Below, one piece after another: positions 26,633 to 35,504 of a stretch of DNA of 64,000 nt (positions within the stretch are counted from its first letter, which is position 1; the number at the start of each line of letters is the position of its first letter). The position numbers were made by a program, and so were the translations under genes. The notes beneath the pieces are model-generated. The model was not told the DNA's origin. It did no database searches and saw only the letters and a list, made by a program, of their open reading frames with translations. The DNA comes from Isoetes taiwanensis (Eukaryota > Streptophyta > Lycopodiopsida > Isoetales > Isoetaceae). The stretch is taken from NCBI GenBank assembly GCA_021234155.1, contig JAJEKV010000014.1:6217563-6281562 (forward strand), read 5' to 3'.

Positions 26633-27080
26633 CAAGCTTCTGGTATTCCTGTGGTTGAAGTGGATCATCAAGCTCATATTAAGTGTGTTGAGAACTTATC
26701 TTCCTGTGCAGTTCTTGGATATTTTACTGGTGGCTATTTAGATTTTTCACGGTTTCGTGTTTGGTTATCTCGGCTTTTGAGACGCCTTCAACTTCCTCCT
26801 TTTCAGTCCATCAAGCTGTTAGCAAAAAACTTTGTTCTTATTATGTTTGAAAGTAGTGATGCAGTGGGTTCTTTGGTATCAAGAGGGATTGATCCACTTG
26901 GTGGGGAATATTTATTGTACTAGTATTACTCTCCTGGCTTTGATATGGTTCTTGCATTAAAGATGCTTTGCTGGTTCTCGTTACCTAATCTTCCTCCTGA
27001 TCTAATGGCTCATCAATTTCTAGTTGCAATTGCAACAGGACTTGGGGTTCATATCTCACATTTCATCATGAATGGTCCAA
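26633..27080 (+). pseudogene. DUF4283-type domain remnant (retroelement ORF1-like)
   Basis: The plus-strand translation from about 26640 reads through one stop (about 26921). It shows the shape of the plant DUF4283 domain: FSRFRVWLSRL, then FVLIMFESSDAV, then YSPGFDM and FSLPNLPPDLMAHQFLVAIA. The xWSPGFDP...WVRLPNLPxExW pattern is characteristic of that family, which occurs in LINE ORF1-like and zinc-knuckle proteins. The frame runs out where an oligo-T tract begins (27088), i.e. at the insertion point of another element. Likely a broken retroelement ORF1. Confidence 0.65.
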
Positions 27081-27087
27081 GGATTTT

Positions 27088-27650
27088 TTTTTGTTTTTGT
27101 TTTTGTTTTTTTTTTGAAGAACGACAAACTTTATTGAAACACCAAGCCAAAAGCCAGATACAAATGCAGAGGTAGGAATAAAATTTCAGAGGATAATCAT
27201 GATCCACTGAATAGAACCACCAGCTTATGCATAAGACAACACACTCAAATAGGACTCAAATATCAACTGTCGCTTAGCAGGAGCAAGCAAAGAACAATGG
27301 TAGGCCTTAGCGATTCTAGCTTGTGCGTCCCGAAGGACTACTGCAGGAGGAATATCCAGACCCTGAAAGATACACAATCTTCTGCACTTCCAGATGGACC
27401 ACAACAACCATCCTGATGCAAAATGAAATGCTTGACTCTGCACCTTATTCCAAGTATTCGGATAAATAGCCAGAAGCACTTGCTGACTTGTCAATGTCAC
27501 ATGAAAAAGAGAAAGCAGCCAAGACCAAACAGGCTGGAGATGATCACATAAAAAGAAATAATGCTCAATGGTCTCGTCCCTTTGCTTGCGTAGTGGGCAG
27601 AGTACTGACACTCGAGGATCAAATCTGTGGACAAAACCATCATTCAATTA
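27088..27650 (-). mobile_element. LINE 3' end with reverse-transcriptase zinc-binding domain
   Basis: On the minus strand a 140-codon frame (27225-27647) contains CPLRKQRDETIEHYFFLC followed by VWSWLLSLF. This is the zf-RVT pattern (CPxC...ETxxHLFFxC...VW) at the C terminus of plant LINE ORF2. It ends a short distance before an AATAAAG-type signal and an oligo-A tail (oligo-T at 27088-27115 on the plus strand), as a LINE 3' terminus should. The second Cys of the first pair is replaced (CPLR). It is 5'-truncated near 27650, where a 32-bp repeat begins. Confidence 0.78.
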
Positions 27651-27847
27651 AATTGGGATTATGTCTTAATTTTGGGACAAATTTCATATTGTATGTTTTT
27701 TATAGCATATTGAAATTCACACAAACCACCTCAAAAGTATGAAAATGTAATCTCATATTATTTACAAAATAGTCAATATTTCACAATATAGCACCATATT
27801 ATAAAAACTTGATGAAAAAAATTTACATAGTTATTCACTTTTCTTCA

Positions 27848-28570
27848 AGCACCCTCAATGATATCATAGCCTTCTTCTTGACATCCTGAGGTATTGTAAT
27901 TCTTGCATTTCTAGCTGGAATATTGTTTGGAGTCCATGAGTACAATACACTTTCATAGTCTAGCCAAAGATCAGGATCACTCGGATTTCTCCTCCATCTC
28001 TTTGTCCAACAATCTGAGTACCTGTCTTATCCGATACGTTGGTCAACTGATGCATTGGACACCACCATTCTACCCGCACATGGTTGAAGTTAATATTACC
28101 TTCTTCTTTGCAAATATCAGAGATGGTGAACCCCAACCACACTGGATAGGTATCTAAATCTGCTGGCTTTACTACCACAAATTGGTGGCATTCCAAATCA
28201 GTGGAAGGTTTATAAGCATCCATGCCTAGAAACTTTGGCCTATTGTTCTTAGAACCAACATAGTGTTTGTCAGAAGGAGGAGGAGCATATTGCTTACGAA
28301 TGCTACTAACAGTGTCATCAACATCCTCAGCACTTGCTAAGGTCTTCCACCTAGTTTTAGGCAACCACCCTTCTTTCAATTCATCTGAGGATGTGTCTAT
28401 CTCCCCCAACAGGTTAATCACCTTCTTCCAATAAGCCACCAAGGCACGGTTGGTGTCATCGGGATTGGTTTGCCAATGCTTTATATAGTCCTGGATTCCT
28501 TCCTTAGTCAATCCCAATTGCTTCACTTCTTTAGTAGGTTTTAGAGCTTTTGGTTGACTTGGAGGTATCA
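27848..28570 (-). pseudogene. Unrecognised coding remnant with a VEWWCPM-type C-terminal motif
   Basis: A minus-strand frame of about 200 codons (28570 down to about 27985) continues after one frameshift for about 45 codons to a stop at 27848. It contains QYAPPPSDKHYVG, FVVVKPADLDTYPVWLGFTI and VRVEWWCPM, ending with a Lys-rich tail near KKKAMISLRVLEEK. The pattern 'VVVKPADxDxYPVWLG...VxVEWW' suggests a small beta-barrel reader of BAH/PWWP-like character, but I cannot name the family. It lies downstream, on the same strand, of the HAD exon at 29831-30320. Only a LINE fragment intervenes, so it could be a last exon of that gene. This is inference. Confidence 0.45.
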
Positions 28571-28684
28571 TACAATGGAGACAAATATAAGGATAAAATA
28601 GAATAGAATATGTTTTTATCGTCCACAAAGAACAACTGGCCTATGGGACCCAAACAAAGAGAGAGCAGCAAGCGTATTATTGTC

Positions 28685-28733
28685 AGGATTAAAAAACCCC
28701 CGCCCCGAAGGGTTTTCGAGGGAAAACCTTAGC
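28685..28733 (-). repeat. Hairpin motif in the LINE copy 2 3' region
   Basis: GGGTTTTCGAGGGAAAACC here corresponds to GGGTTTTAGAGGAAAAACC in LINE copy 1. The pairing arms are retained even where bases changed. Confidence 0.55.
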
Positions 28734-29296
28734 AGTAATAAGGATGCTGGTATACTGTACAATCGCATATGACAATTCAATGCTGTACTGAAGGATACAA
28801 CTGAGTCCGTGTATCCATAACTTCCTGGAGGTATGATCCCAACAAGCCCATGGAGGCCGTGTTCAACAGCTCATGCAAGGGCTGGTGAGGCACAATTAAC
28901 TGAACATACCGTGCCCGAATCTAATCGAACGCTGGGCAGGCCTGAAGGGCATGATATTCATCCTCACTGAAGCCTGTTGGCAATACTGACAGATCCTGTC
29001 CTCACGTGGCTCCCGAGTTCATCGCCCTGTCTCAATGAGGAGGCGGTGTGCACCCTGCGAATGGAAGCTATTAGTCTGCACTTCTTCATGGGCAAATGAG
29101 TGCGCAAGTAGTGTTGTGGGCCTCTTGTGAGCATGGGGTTGACTTGCTGCCCATAATGTGCCATAACATGCAACAGGGCATCTGCATTCCAGAGCTTGGC
29201 AAGGAAGCTAAGCATCTAGTACTGCTGCAATGCATTGTGCTCCTTCTTTATCTGTACCTGCCCACATCTGTGTGCTTGCACATTCCAACGTGAGAA

Positions 29297-29462
29297 CCAC
29301 TGAGCTTGCTTGTCCTTCCAGTAGGCTTTGAGGCGCTTGGACCCATTGCTACTGCCAATGCAAGCTTGGGCAATCGGGCATCACCCACTGAGCTTGCTTG
29401 TCCTTCCAGCAGGCTTTGAGGCACTTGGACCCATTGCTACTGCCAATGCAAGCTTGGGCAAA
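29297..29462. repeat. 88-bp tandem duplication in the LINE fragment
   Basis: CCACTGAGCTTGCTTGTCCT begins at 29297 and 29385. Both copies run to CAATGCAAGCTTGGGCAA with only three or four differences. Confidence 0.85.
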
Positions 29463-29830
29463 CTTGTCGTTTGAACATCCTCATTGCTAGAAGCATTTAT
29501 GACTGCATTTGTCGATGACGAGATTGTGCCTCCAAACCATCATCCAATTAAATTGGGATTATGTCAACTCCAAAATCACGCCAACCTGCTATTGTCTTCT
29601 AGGGGGTTTTTGTTTTTTTTAATCTTTTTTTTTGGACTTCAAAAATAACATAAGGTTGCGATTCACGTGTGACGTTTCATATGCGAATTGAAATATGCAA
29701 AAATGAAGAGCAAGTTGCTAACATAGATGAGACCAAAATTGAAGAGCATTTATATGATAATATTAGGTTTGATAATAACAGATTGCATTATTTGCGAGGC
29801 CAAATTATGCATAATAGACACAAACTTCAC

Positions 29831-30320
29831 CAGAAAATCATCTGTCGCAAAGTTTTTTGGATCGTAAGATGGTGGATTCAGGGTCTGTGTTTGATTGTAG
29901 AAGCATTTGCGAGCATCATCATCCACTATGATTATATCATCCTTATTCTCGATACCAAGTTCGTCCATCATGTTACTCAAGTGTTTGATGAAGATAGGCT
30001 TGCCTGTTGGATCCTTGGGATTAGTGAACTTCACACATTTGTTCTGATCCCAAAAGGTCAACCAATGTCTACGCATTTCCCCCAGTGCCTCCAAAGTATC
30101 CTTGATGTTCCTTAGTTCCATGGATGACCAAATACCAACTCGAAATAACCTGAATGCCTCATCTAGCATCTCCTTCAAGTGCGGCCGCGGATAGATCCAC
30201 TTGGTGTTTGATTCTACTGGTGTCTGATGAACTGTTTCTAGCCACTTTATTTTTGGAAAAGTCTTGCAAAGGACTCCGTTTAGGTCGAACACCACAACCT
30301 TCTTAGAAACGCAATGGAAG
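29831..30320 (-). CDS. FCP1-type HAD phosphatase-like exon, copy 1 (left, with own 3' flank)
   Basis: Minus-strand exon of about 163 codons, with acceptor TTTCAG before 30320 and donor CTG|GTGAAGT at 29831. It contains VVVFDLNGVLCKTF (the DxxG nucleophile motif of the FCP1/TIM50-like HAD family, here D-L-N-G as in a plant subgroup). Further on are IWSSMELRNIKDTLEAL, a K-containing middle (NPKDPTGKPI) and DDIIIVDDDARKCFYNQ, the third HAD motif. It would dephosphorylate a protein or be an inactive binding version. Here the sequence after GTGAAGT continues into unique DNA, whereas the other two copies jump at that point into the methyltransferase-like frame. This is therefore the original 3' flank. 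Confidence 0.7.
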
Positions 30321-30531
30321 CTGAAACATCAAACATGTATCCGGTTAGCAAGATACGATAACACAAACAATACAAACGCGCCAAGCGTGATTTGAAATAG
30401 TCATAACCAAATCGGCCGGCGTGATTTAGTTGACAACGAAAAATAATCCAAACGCGGCAAGCGATTTAATTCAAAGGTAATACAAATTAAATCGCGCGTA
30501 ACGCGATTTAAATTCGTGGGCAAGGCCATAC
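30321..30531 (-). other. Short intron-like spacer with degenerate palindromes, copy 1
   Basis: A 211-bp stretch between a GTATGG donor and a TTTCAG acceptor on the minus strand. It contains four degenerate GCGTGA/TCACGC half-sites (near 30385, 30420, 30455 and 30495) that correspond to the CACGCC palindromes further right. The equivalent spacers at 32816-33023 and 35292-35504 keep the flanks nearly identical but vary at precisely these sites. Confidence 0.5.
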
Positions 30532-32328
30532 CTATCATCTTAGGTTTCCTTTGCCGTCATCCGGCGTCATTCTCCCCTTCGCCACCCTTAATCTTCGTCT
30601 TCTTACATTTGTTAGAATTGTTATTTTCTATTAGTTCCATTGCGTCCTTCTTCTGGCCCGACATTATTTTACTATTGATTTGGCAAACTGTGAATCACTA
30701 GAGAGCGCCGTTGCCTTCATTTTTCGGTTTCCCTGTCAATTACTTCATTGTTAACCTGTGAATCTACTCTGTTGTTGCTTGCATCACCCGCAATGTGGGC
30801 AAAAATATTCCCTAAGTTCGCCGCCATCACAGTACTTTGAGCAGCCCGGTTTAGCGGCTATTTGTTCATTCTTCGCTTTCCTTATCGGTGCTGCAGATTA
30901 CTAGGTCCCTCACGGAGCTTAAGCGTCCACTTTCGAATTGGACAAGTCACGAGACTTTTGGACAAGTCTTTTGAGACTTTTGATTGCTGATGATTTCAGG
31001 TTGCCATAAGGGCCTTTAGGAGACTTGGCAAGCACATGCATGAGGAATGGTTCAAGAAAGTCTTTGGCCTGCTCATCACTCACAAAGCAGTGACATCTTC
31101 TTGCACCCATAAGAGCCTCTCGGGCAATATAACCTCCAACATGAAGCTCCAAGCGGGGTTGTATCAATTGGAGCAAATGCCCTCGACGAGGTAAGCATGA
31201 CCATAGGCGGGGAAATCCATTTTTTATTTAAGGGGCCCTTCTCCTTAGTTTGTAGCTCGTGACTTGATTTCCCCACTTAGGAGGGGGTCCCGATCCTCAT
31301 CCTCTTCGACTCATCCTCGATTCGACTGATCCTCGATCCGAATGAAAGAATATAGTTCTTAAGTCTGGATCATCTAGAAGAAAACATTCCCATGCACTGC
31401 TATTGTCACCCTTGGCCTTAGCGATATCATATTCCTCGTCTGACAGCATGGATATCATAATAAAGATGACATGTGCCATCTTCCGATCGCGTTAGCGACT
31501 CATTATCCTTAACATCATATATTAGGCATCCCTCCCTAATAACTTTGAGGCACTCGGATCATGAGCGTGGATAGTGCATCTTGAGATGTGACTCACCGAA
31601 GGACAAACGATGACAATAGTGAAGGACCTCTCGGTTGTCAATCCTATACGGTGGTAAAGAAGCCTGGCTTTGTAGTCCTTACGGGTTCATGCCCATATCT
31701 CCTCTCCCACCCTATTTGTCCAACACAAAGAGTGATATATTTTTAAGGCCGGAGTTGATTTTGGTAAGAGACCTTTGTACCCAATGGAGACCCGAATCTT
31801 GGGGTGTCGTCTTCTCCAATAATCTTCTTCACAAGGGCCACTTTTCTTCTCAACTCGGCCATTACCTTAGGGGTAGAGTCTCCTTATGTTTTTATTTTTA
31901 GCCTTCCAATTCTTTAGGAAGTCCTTTGACGAGAATACAAACTTCTTGATGTCATCATTAACGACCTTGTATTTGTCCAAAGAATCCAATTTCGGATAAT
32001 GCCACATCCCCCGATAGCCTTTGTAACTCAGCTCCCTACGGTGACTTCATTGTCATTACATCCTTCACATGGCTGCAGCACTCAACGAAGGACATCCTAT
32101 CCTTAGTGAAAGCACTTTTCTTGTATAAGACTTCCTTCTTTTTAATCGGTCTAAAACCCAAATGGTCTCGGCGTCGTGCCTAGCCCCCGAGAGTCTTTCT
32201 CATCTGTCACATTCAAGTCAAAGATGCTTACATCAACAGGAGGCACCCTACCCATAGTATCTGGCAGCTTCCTTTGTGCATAAGTGTCCCAGAATTCATT
32301 CCACTTTTGCCATACCACTTCACCAGAA
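30532..32328 (-). pseudogene. Methyltransferase-like ORF, array copy 1 (broken)
   Basis: Same order as the mid copy at 33.0-34.8 kb. Recognisable stretches are the WQKWNEFWDTYAQRKLP start (near 32300), SRTFIFH-type acidic/HAD-distal parts, the LHVGGYIAREALMGARRC block (about 31145-31090), and the donor-like ATAG|GTATGG at 30532. Numerous frameshifts interrupt it. Many differences from the mid copy are CAG or CTG changed to CGG, CG or short insertions, so part of the damage may be sequencing error. Confidence 0.55.
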
Positions 32329-32333
32329 AATCA

Positions 32334-32815
32334 TCTGTCGCAAAGTTTTTTGGATCGTAAGATGGTGGATTCGGGGCACTGTGTTTGATTGTAGAAGCAT
32401 TTGCGAGCATCATCATCCACTATGATTATATCATCCTTATTTCGATACCAAGTTCGGTCCATCATGTTACTCAAGTGTTTGATGAAGATAGGCTTGCTGT
32501 TGGATCCTTGGGATTAGTGAACTTCACACATTTGTTCTGATCCCAAAAGGTCAACCAATGTCTACGCATTTCCCCCAGTGCCTCCAAAGTATCCTTGATG
32601 TTCCTTAGTTCCATGGATGACCAAATACCAACTCGAAATAACCTGAATGCCTCATCTAGCATCTCCTTCAAGTGCGGCCGCGGATAGATCCACTTGGTGT
32701 TTGATTCTACCGGGTGTCGATGAACCGTTCTCTAGCCACTTTATTTTTTGGAAAAGTCTTGCAAAGGACTCCGTTTAGGTCGAACACCACAACCTTCTTA
32801 GAAACGCAATGGAAG
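32334..32815 (-). pseudogene. FCP1-type HAD exon, array copy 2
   Basis: Nearly identical to copies 1 and 3 but with small indels (for example near 32450-32500 and 32710). The third motif and the LFRVGIWSSMELRN stretch are clear. At its 3' end (32334) the sequence runs on into the methyltransferase-like frame of copy 1 through GTGAAGTGGTATGGC, i.e. a chimeric junction. Confidence 0.65.
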
Positions 32816-33023
32816 CTGAAACATCAAACATGTATCCGGTCGGCCAAGATACGATAACACAAACAATACAAACGCCAAGCGTGATTTGAAATAGTCATAA
32901 CCAAATCGGCTTCGGCGTGATTTAGTTTGACAACGAAAAATAATCAGCTGCGGCTTGGCGTGATTTAATTCAAAAGGTAATACAAATTAAATCACGCGTG
33001 GCGATTCGTGGGCAAGGCCATAC
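32816..33023 (-). other. Intron-like spacer with degenerate palindromes, copy 2
   Basis: 208 bp between donor-like GTATGG and acceptor TTTCAG on the minus strand. GGCGTGATTT occurs twice, near 32914 and 32957, and TCACGCGTGGCGA lies near 32993. Variation relative to the other two spacers is concentrated at these GC-rich sites. Confidence 0.5.
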
Positions 33024-34796
33024 CTATCATCTTCGGTTTCCTTTGCCGTCATCGGCGTCATTCTCCCCTTAGCCACCCTTAATCTTCGTCTTAGCCCATT
33101 TGTTAGAATTGTTATTTTCTATTAGTTCAGCTGCGTCCTTTCACAACCTGACATTATTTTACTATTGATTTGGCAAAACACGTGAATCACTAGAGCCGCC
33201 GTTGCCTTCATTTTCGGTTTCCACTGTCAATTACTTCATTGTTAACCCGTGAATCTACTCTTTGTTGTTGCTTGCATCACCGCAATGTGGGCAAAAAATA
33301 TTCCCTAAGTTCGCCGCCATCCGCGGTACTTTGAGCAGCCGGTTTAGCGACTATTTGTTCATTACTGCTTTCCTTATCAGGCTGCAGATTACTAGGTCCC
33401 TCACCAGAAGCAACGTCCACTTTCGAATTGGACAAGTTTACGAGACTTTTGGACAAGTCTACGAGACTTTTGATTGCTGATGATTTCAGGTTGCCATAAG
33501 GGCCTTTAGGAGACTTGGCAAGCACATGCATGAGGAATGGTTCAAGAAAGTCTTTGGCCTGCTCATCACTCACAAAGCAGTGACATCTTCTTGCACCCAT
33601 AAGAGCCTCTCGGGCAATATAACCTCCAACATGAAGCTCCAAGCAGGTTGTATCAATTGGAGCAAATGCCTCGACGAGGTAAGCAGCCATAGACGGGGGA
33701 AATCCATTTTTATTTAAGGGGCCCTTCTCCTTAGTTTGTAGCTTCGTGCTTGATTTCCCCACTTAGGAGGGGTCCCGATCCTCATCCTCTTTCGACTCGT
33801 CCTCGACCGATCCTGATCCGTATGAAAGAATATAGTTCTTAAGTCTGGATCATCTAGAAGAAAACATTCCCATGCACTGCTATTGTCACCCTTGGCCTTA
33901 GCGATATCATATTCCTCGTCGACCAAGATGGATATCATAATAAAGATGACATGTGCCATCTTCCGTTCTGTTCGCAGCTCATTATCCTTAACATCATATA
34001 TTAGGCATCCCTCCCTAATAACTTTGAGGCACTCCAGATCATGAGCAGCGGATAGTGCATGCAGATGTGACTCACCTGAAGGACAAACGATGACAATAGT
34101 GAAGGACCTCTCAGTTGTCAATCCTATACAGCTGGTAAAGAAGCTGCTGTAGTCCTTCTGGTTCATGCCCATATCTCCTCTCCCACCCCTGCTGTCCAAC
34201 ACAAAGAGTGATATATTTTTAAGGCCAGAAGTTGATTCTGGCAAGAGACCTTTGTACCCAATGGAGACTGAATACTGGACAGCGTCGTCTTCTCCAGTAA
34301 TCTTCTTCACAAGGGCCACTTTTCTTCTCAACTCGGCCAGTACCTTAGGGGGTAGAGTCTCCTTATGTTTTGTATTTTTAGCCTTCCAATTCTTTAGGAA
34401 GTCCTTTGACCAGAATACAAACTTCTTGATGTCATCATTACTGACCTTGTATTTGTCCAGCAATCCAATTTCAGATAATGCCACATCCCCCGATAGCCTT
34501 TGTAACTCAGCTCCTACAGCTGACTTCATTGTACGTACATCCTTCACATGGCTGCAGCACTCAACGAAGGACATCCTATCCTTAGTGAAAGCACTCTTCT
34601 TGTATAAGACTTCCTTCTTTAAGCACTGGTCTAAAACCCAAATGGTCTCAGCGTCGTCTAGCCCCTGAGTCTTTCTCATCTCTGTCACATTCAAGTCAAA
34701 GATGCTTACATCAACAGGAGGCACCCTACCCATAGTATCTGGCAGCTTCCTTTGTGCATAAGTGTCCCAGAATTCATTCCACTTTTGCCATACCAC
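33024..34796 (-). CDS. Degenerate DNA-methyltransferase-like protein, best-preserved array copy
   Basis: A minus-strand frame of 360 codons (34796-33714) continues in a second overlapping frame (33762-33277, 161 codons). Seen in order: WQKWNEFWDTYAQRKLPDTM; a helical region; ISLFVLDSRGGRGDMG, where a DPPW motif would stand; SFTIVIVCPSGESHLHAL; then KNGFPPSMAAYLVEAF and LELHVGGYIAREALMGARRC-HCFVSDEQAKDFLEPFL. The last has the layout of the AdoMet site of amino-methyltransferases (xxDxFxGxGxxxxAAxxxGRxxxxxExD) placed after the catalytic motif. Key DPPW and FxGxG residues are altered, so it may be inactive. The assignment is by pattern only. The upstream frame in this copy is a HAD exon, through a duplication breakpoint. 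Confidence 0.5.
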
Positions 34797-34801
34797 TTCA
34801 C

Positions 34802-35291
34802 CAGAAAATCATCTGTCGCAAAGTTTTTTGGATCGTAAGATGGTGGATTCAGGGCCTGTGTTTGATTGTAGAAGCATTTGCGAGCATCATCATCCACTAT
34901 GATTATATCATCCTTATTCTCGATACCAAGTTCGTCCATCATGTTACTCAAGTGTTTGATGAAGATAGGCTTGCCTGTTGGATCCTTGGGATTAGTGAAC
35001 TTCACACATTTGTTCTGATCCCAAAAGGTCAACCAATGTCTACGCATTTCCCCCAGTGCCTCCAAAGTATCCTTGATGTTCCTTAGTTCCATGGATGACC
35101 AAATACCAACTCGAAATAACCTGAATGCCTCATCTAGCATCTCCTTCAAGTGCGCCGCGGATAGATCCACTTGGTGTTTGATTCTCTTGGTGTCGATGAA
35201 ACCGTTCTCTAGCCACTTTATTTTTAGGAAAAGTCTTGCAAAGGACTCGTTTAGGTCGAACACCACAACCTTCTTAGAAACGCAATGGAAG
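34802..35291 (-). CDS. FCP1-type HAD phosphatase-like exon, array copy 3
   Basis: Minus-strand exon equal in length (490 bp) to copy 1. The nucleophile motif is disturbed by a one-base loss near 35250 (DLNESF replaces DLNGVL), while KPIFIKHLSNMMDELGI and DDIIIVDDDARKCF are intact. It is followed without a stop by GTGAAGTGGTATGG into the mid methyltransferase-like copy. As in copy 2, the fusion arises from the tandem-duplication breakpoint and not from an ancestral domain fusion. Confidence 0.65.
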
Positions 35292-35504
35292 CTGAAACAT
35301 CAAACATGTATCCCGGTCAGCAAGATACGATAACACAAACAATACAAACGCCAAAGCGTGATTTGAAATAGTCATAACCAAATCAAGGCCGGGCGTGATT
35401 TAGTTTGACAACGAAAAATAATCAAAGCACGGCGCGGCGATTTAATTCAAAGGTAATACAAATTAAATCACGGCGTGGCGCGATTTAAATGGGCAAGGCC
35501 ATAC
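35292..35504 (-). other. Intron-like spacer with degenerate palindromes, copy 3
   Basis: 213 bp with the same donor and acceptor as the other two spacers. Half-palindromes occur near 35358, 35392, 35430 and 35470 (e.g. TCACGGCGTGGCGCGA), each different from the corresponding site in the other copies. Confidence 0.5.

Larger units (their letters stand above)
28587..29480 (-). mobile_element. LINE 3' fragment, copy 2
   Basis: Homologous to 13780-14560 of LINE copy 1. Shared blocks include GGCCTATGGGACCCAAACAAA, the hairpin motif (28685-28733), and on the minus strand a C-terminal ORF2 stretch with MAHYGQQVNPMLTRGPQHYL (about 29160-29100) leading to CQYCQQ. The 3' end has the same TATTC-type tail (about 28587-28610). 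Strongly 5'-truncated. Confidence 0.75.
27634..29565. repeat. 32-bp direct repeat bracketing a 1.9-kb segment
   Basis: AACCATCATTCAATTAAATT at about 27635 and AACCATCATCCAATTAAATT at about 29535 both continue through GGGATTATGTC (27634-27665 and 29534-29565, one mismatch). The enclosed segment holds the unrecognised minus-strand remnant and the second LINE fragment. The length is longer than usual for a target-site duplication. Confidence 0.6.

Noticed and set aside
34165-34668. 167-codon plus-strand frame inside the array
   Set aside because: Antisense to the methyltransferase-like frame, which is longer and shared among copies in the right reading frame.
33714-35266. True HAD-methyltransferase fusion protein
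   Set aside because: The junction is explained by the tandem-duplication breakpoint, and the outer copies lack the fusion.
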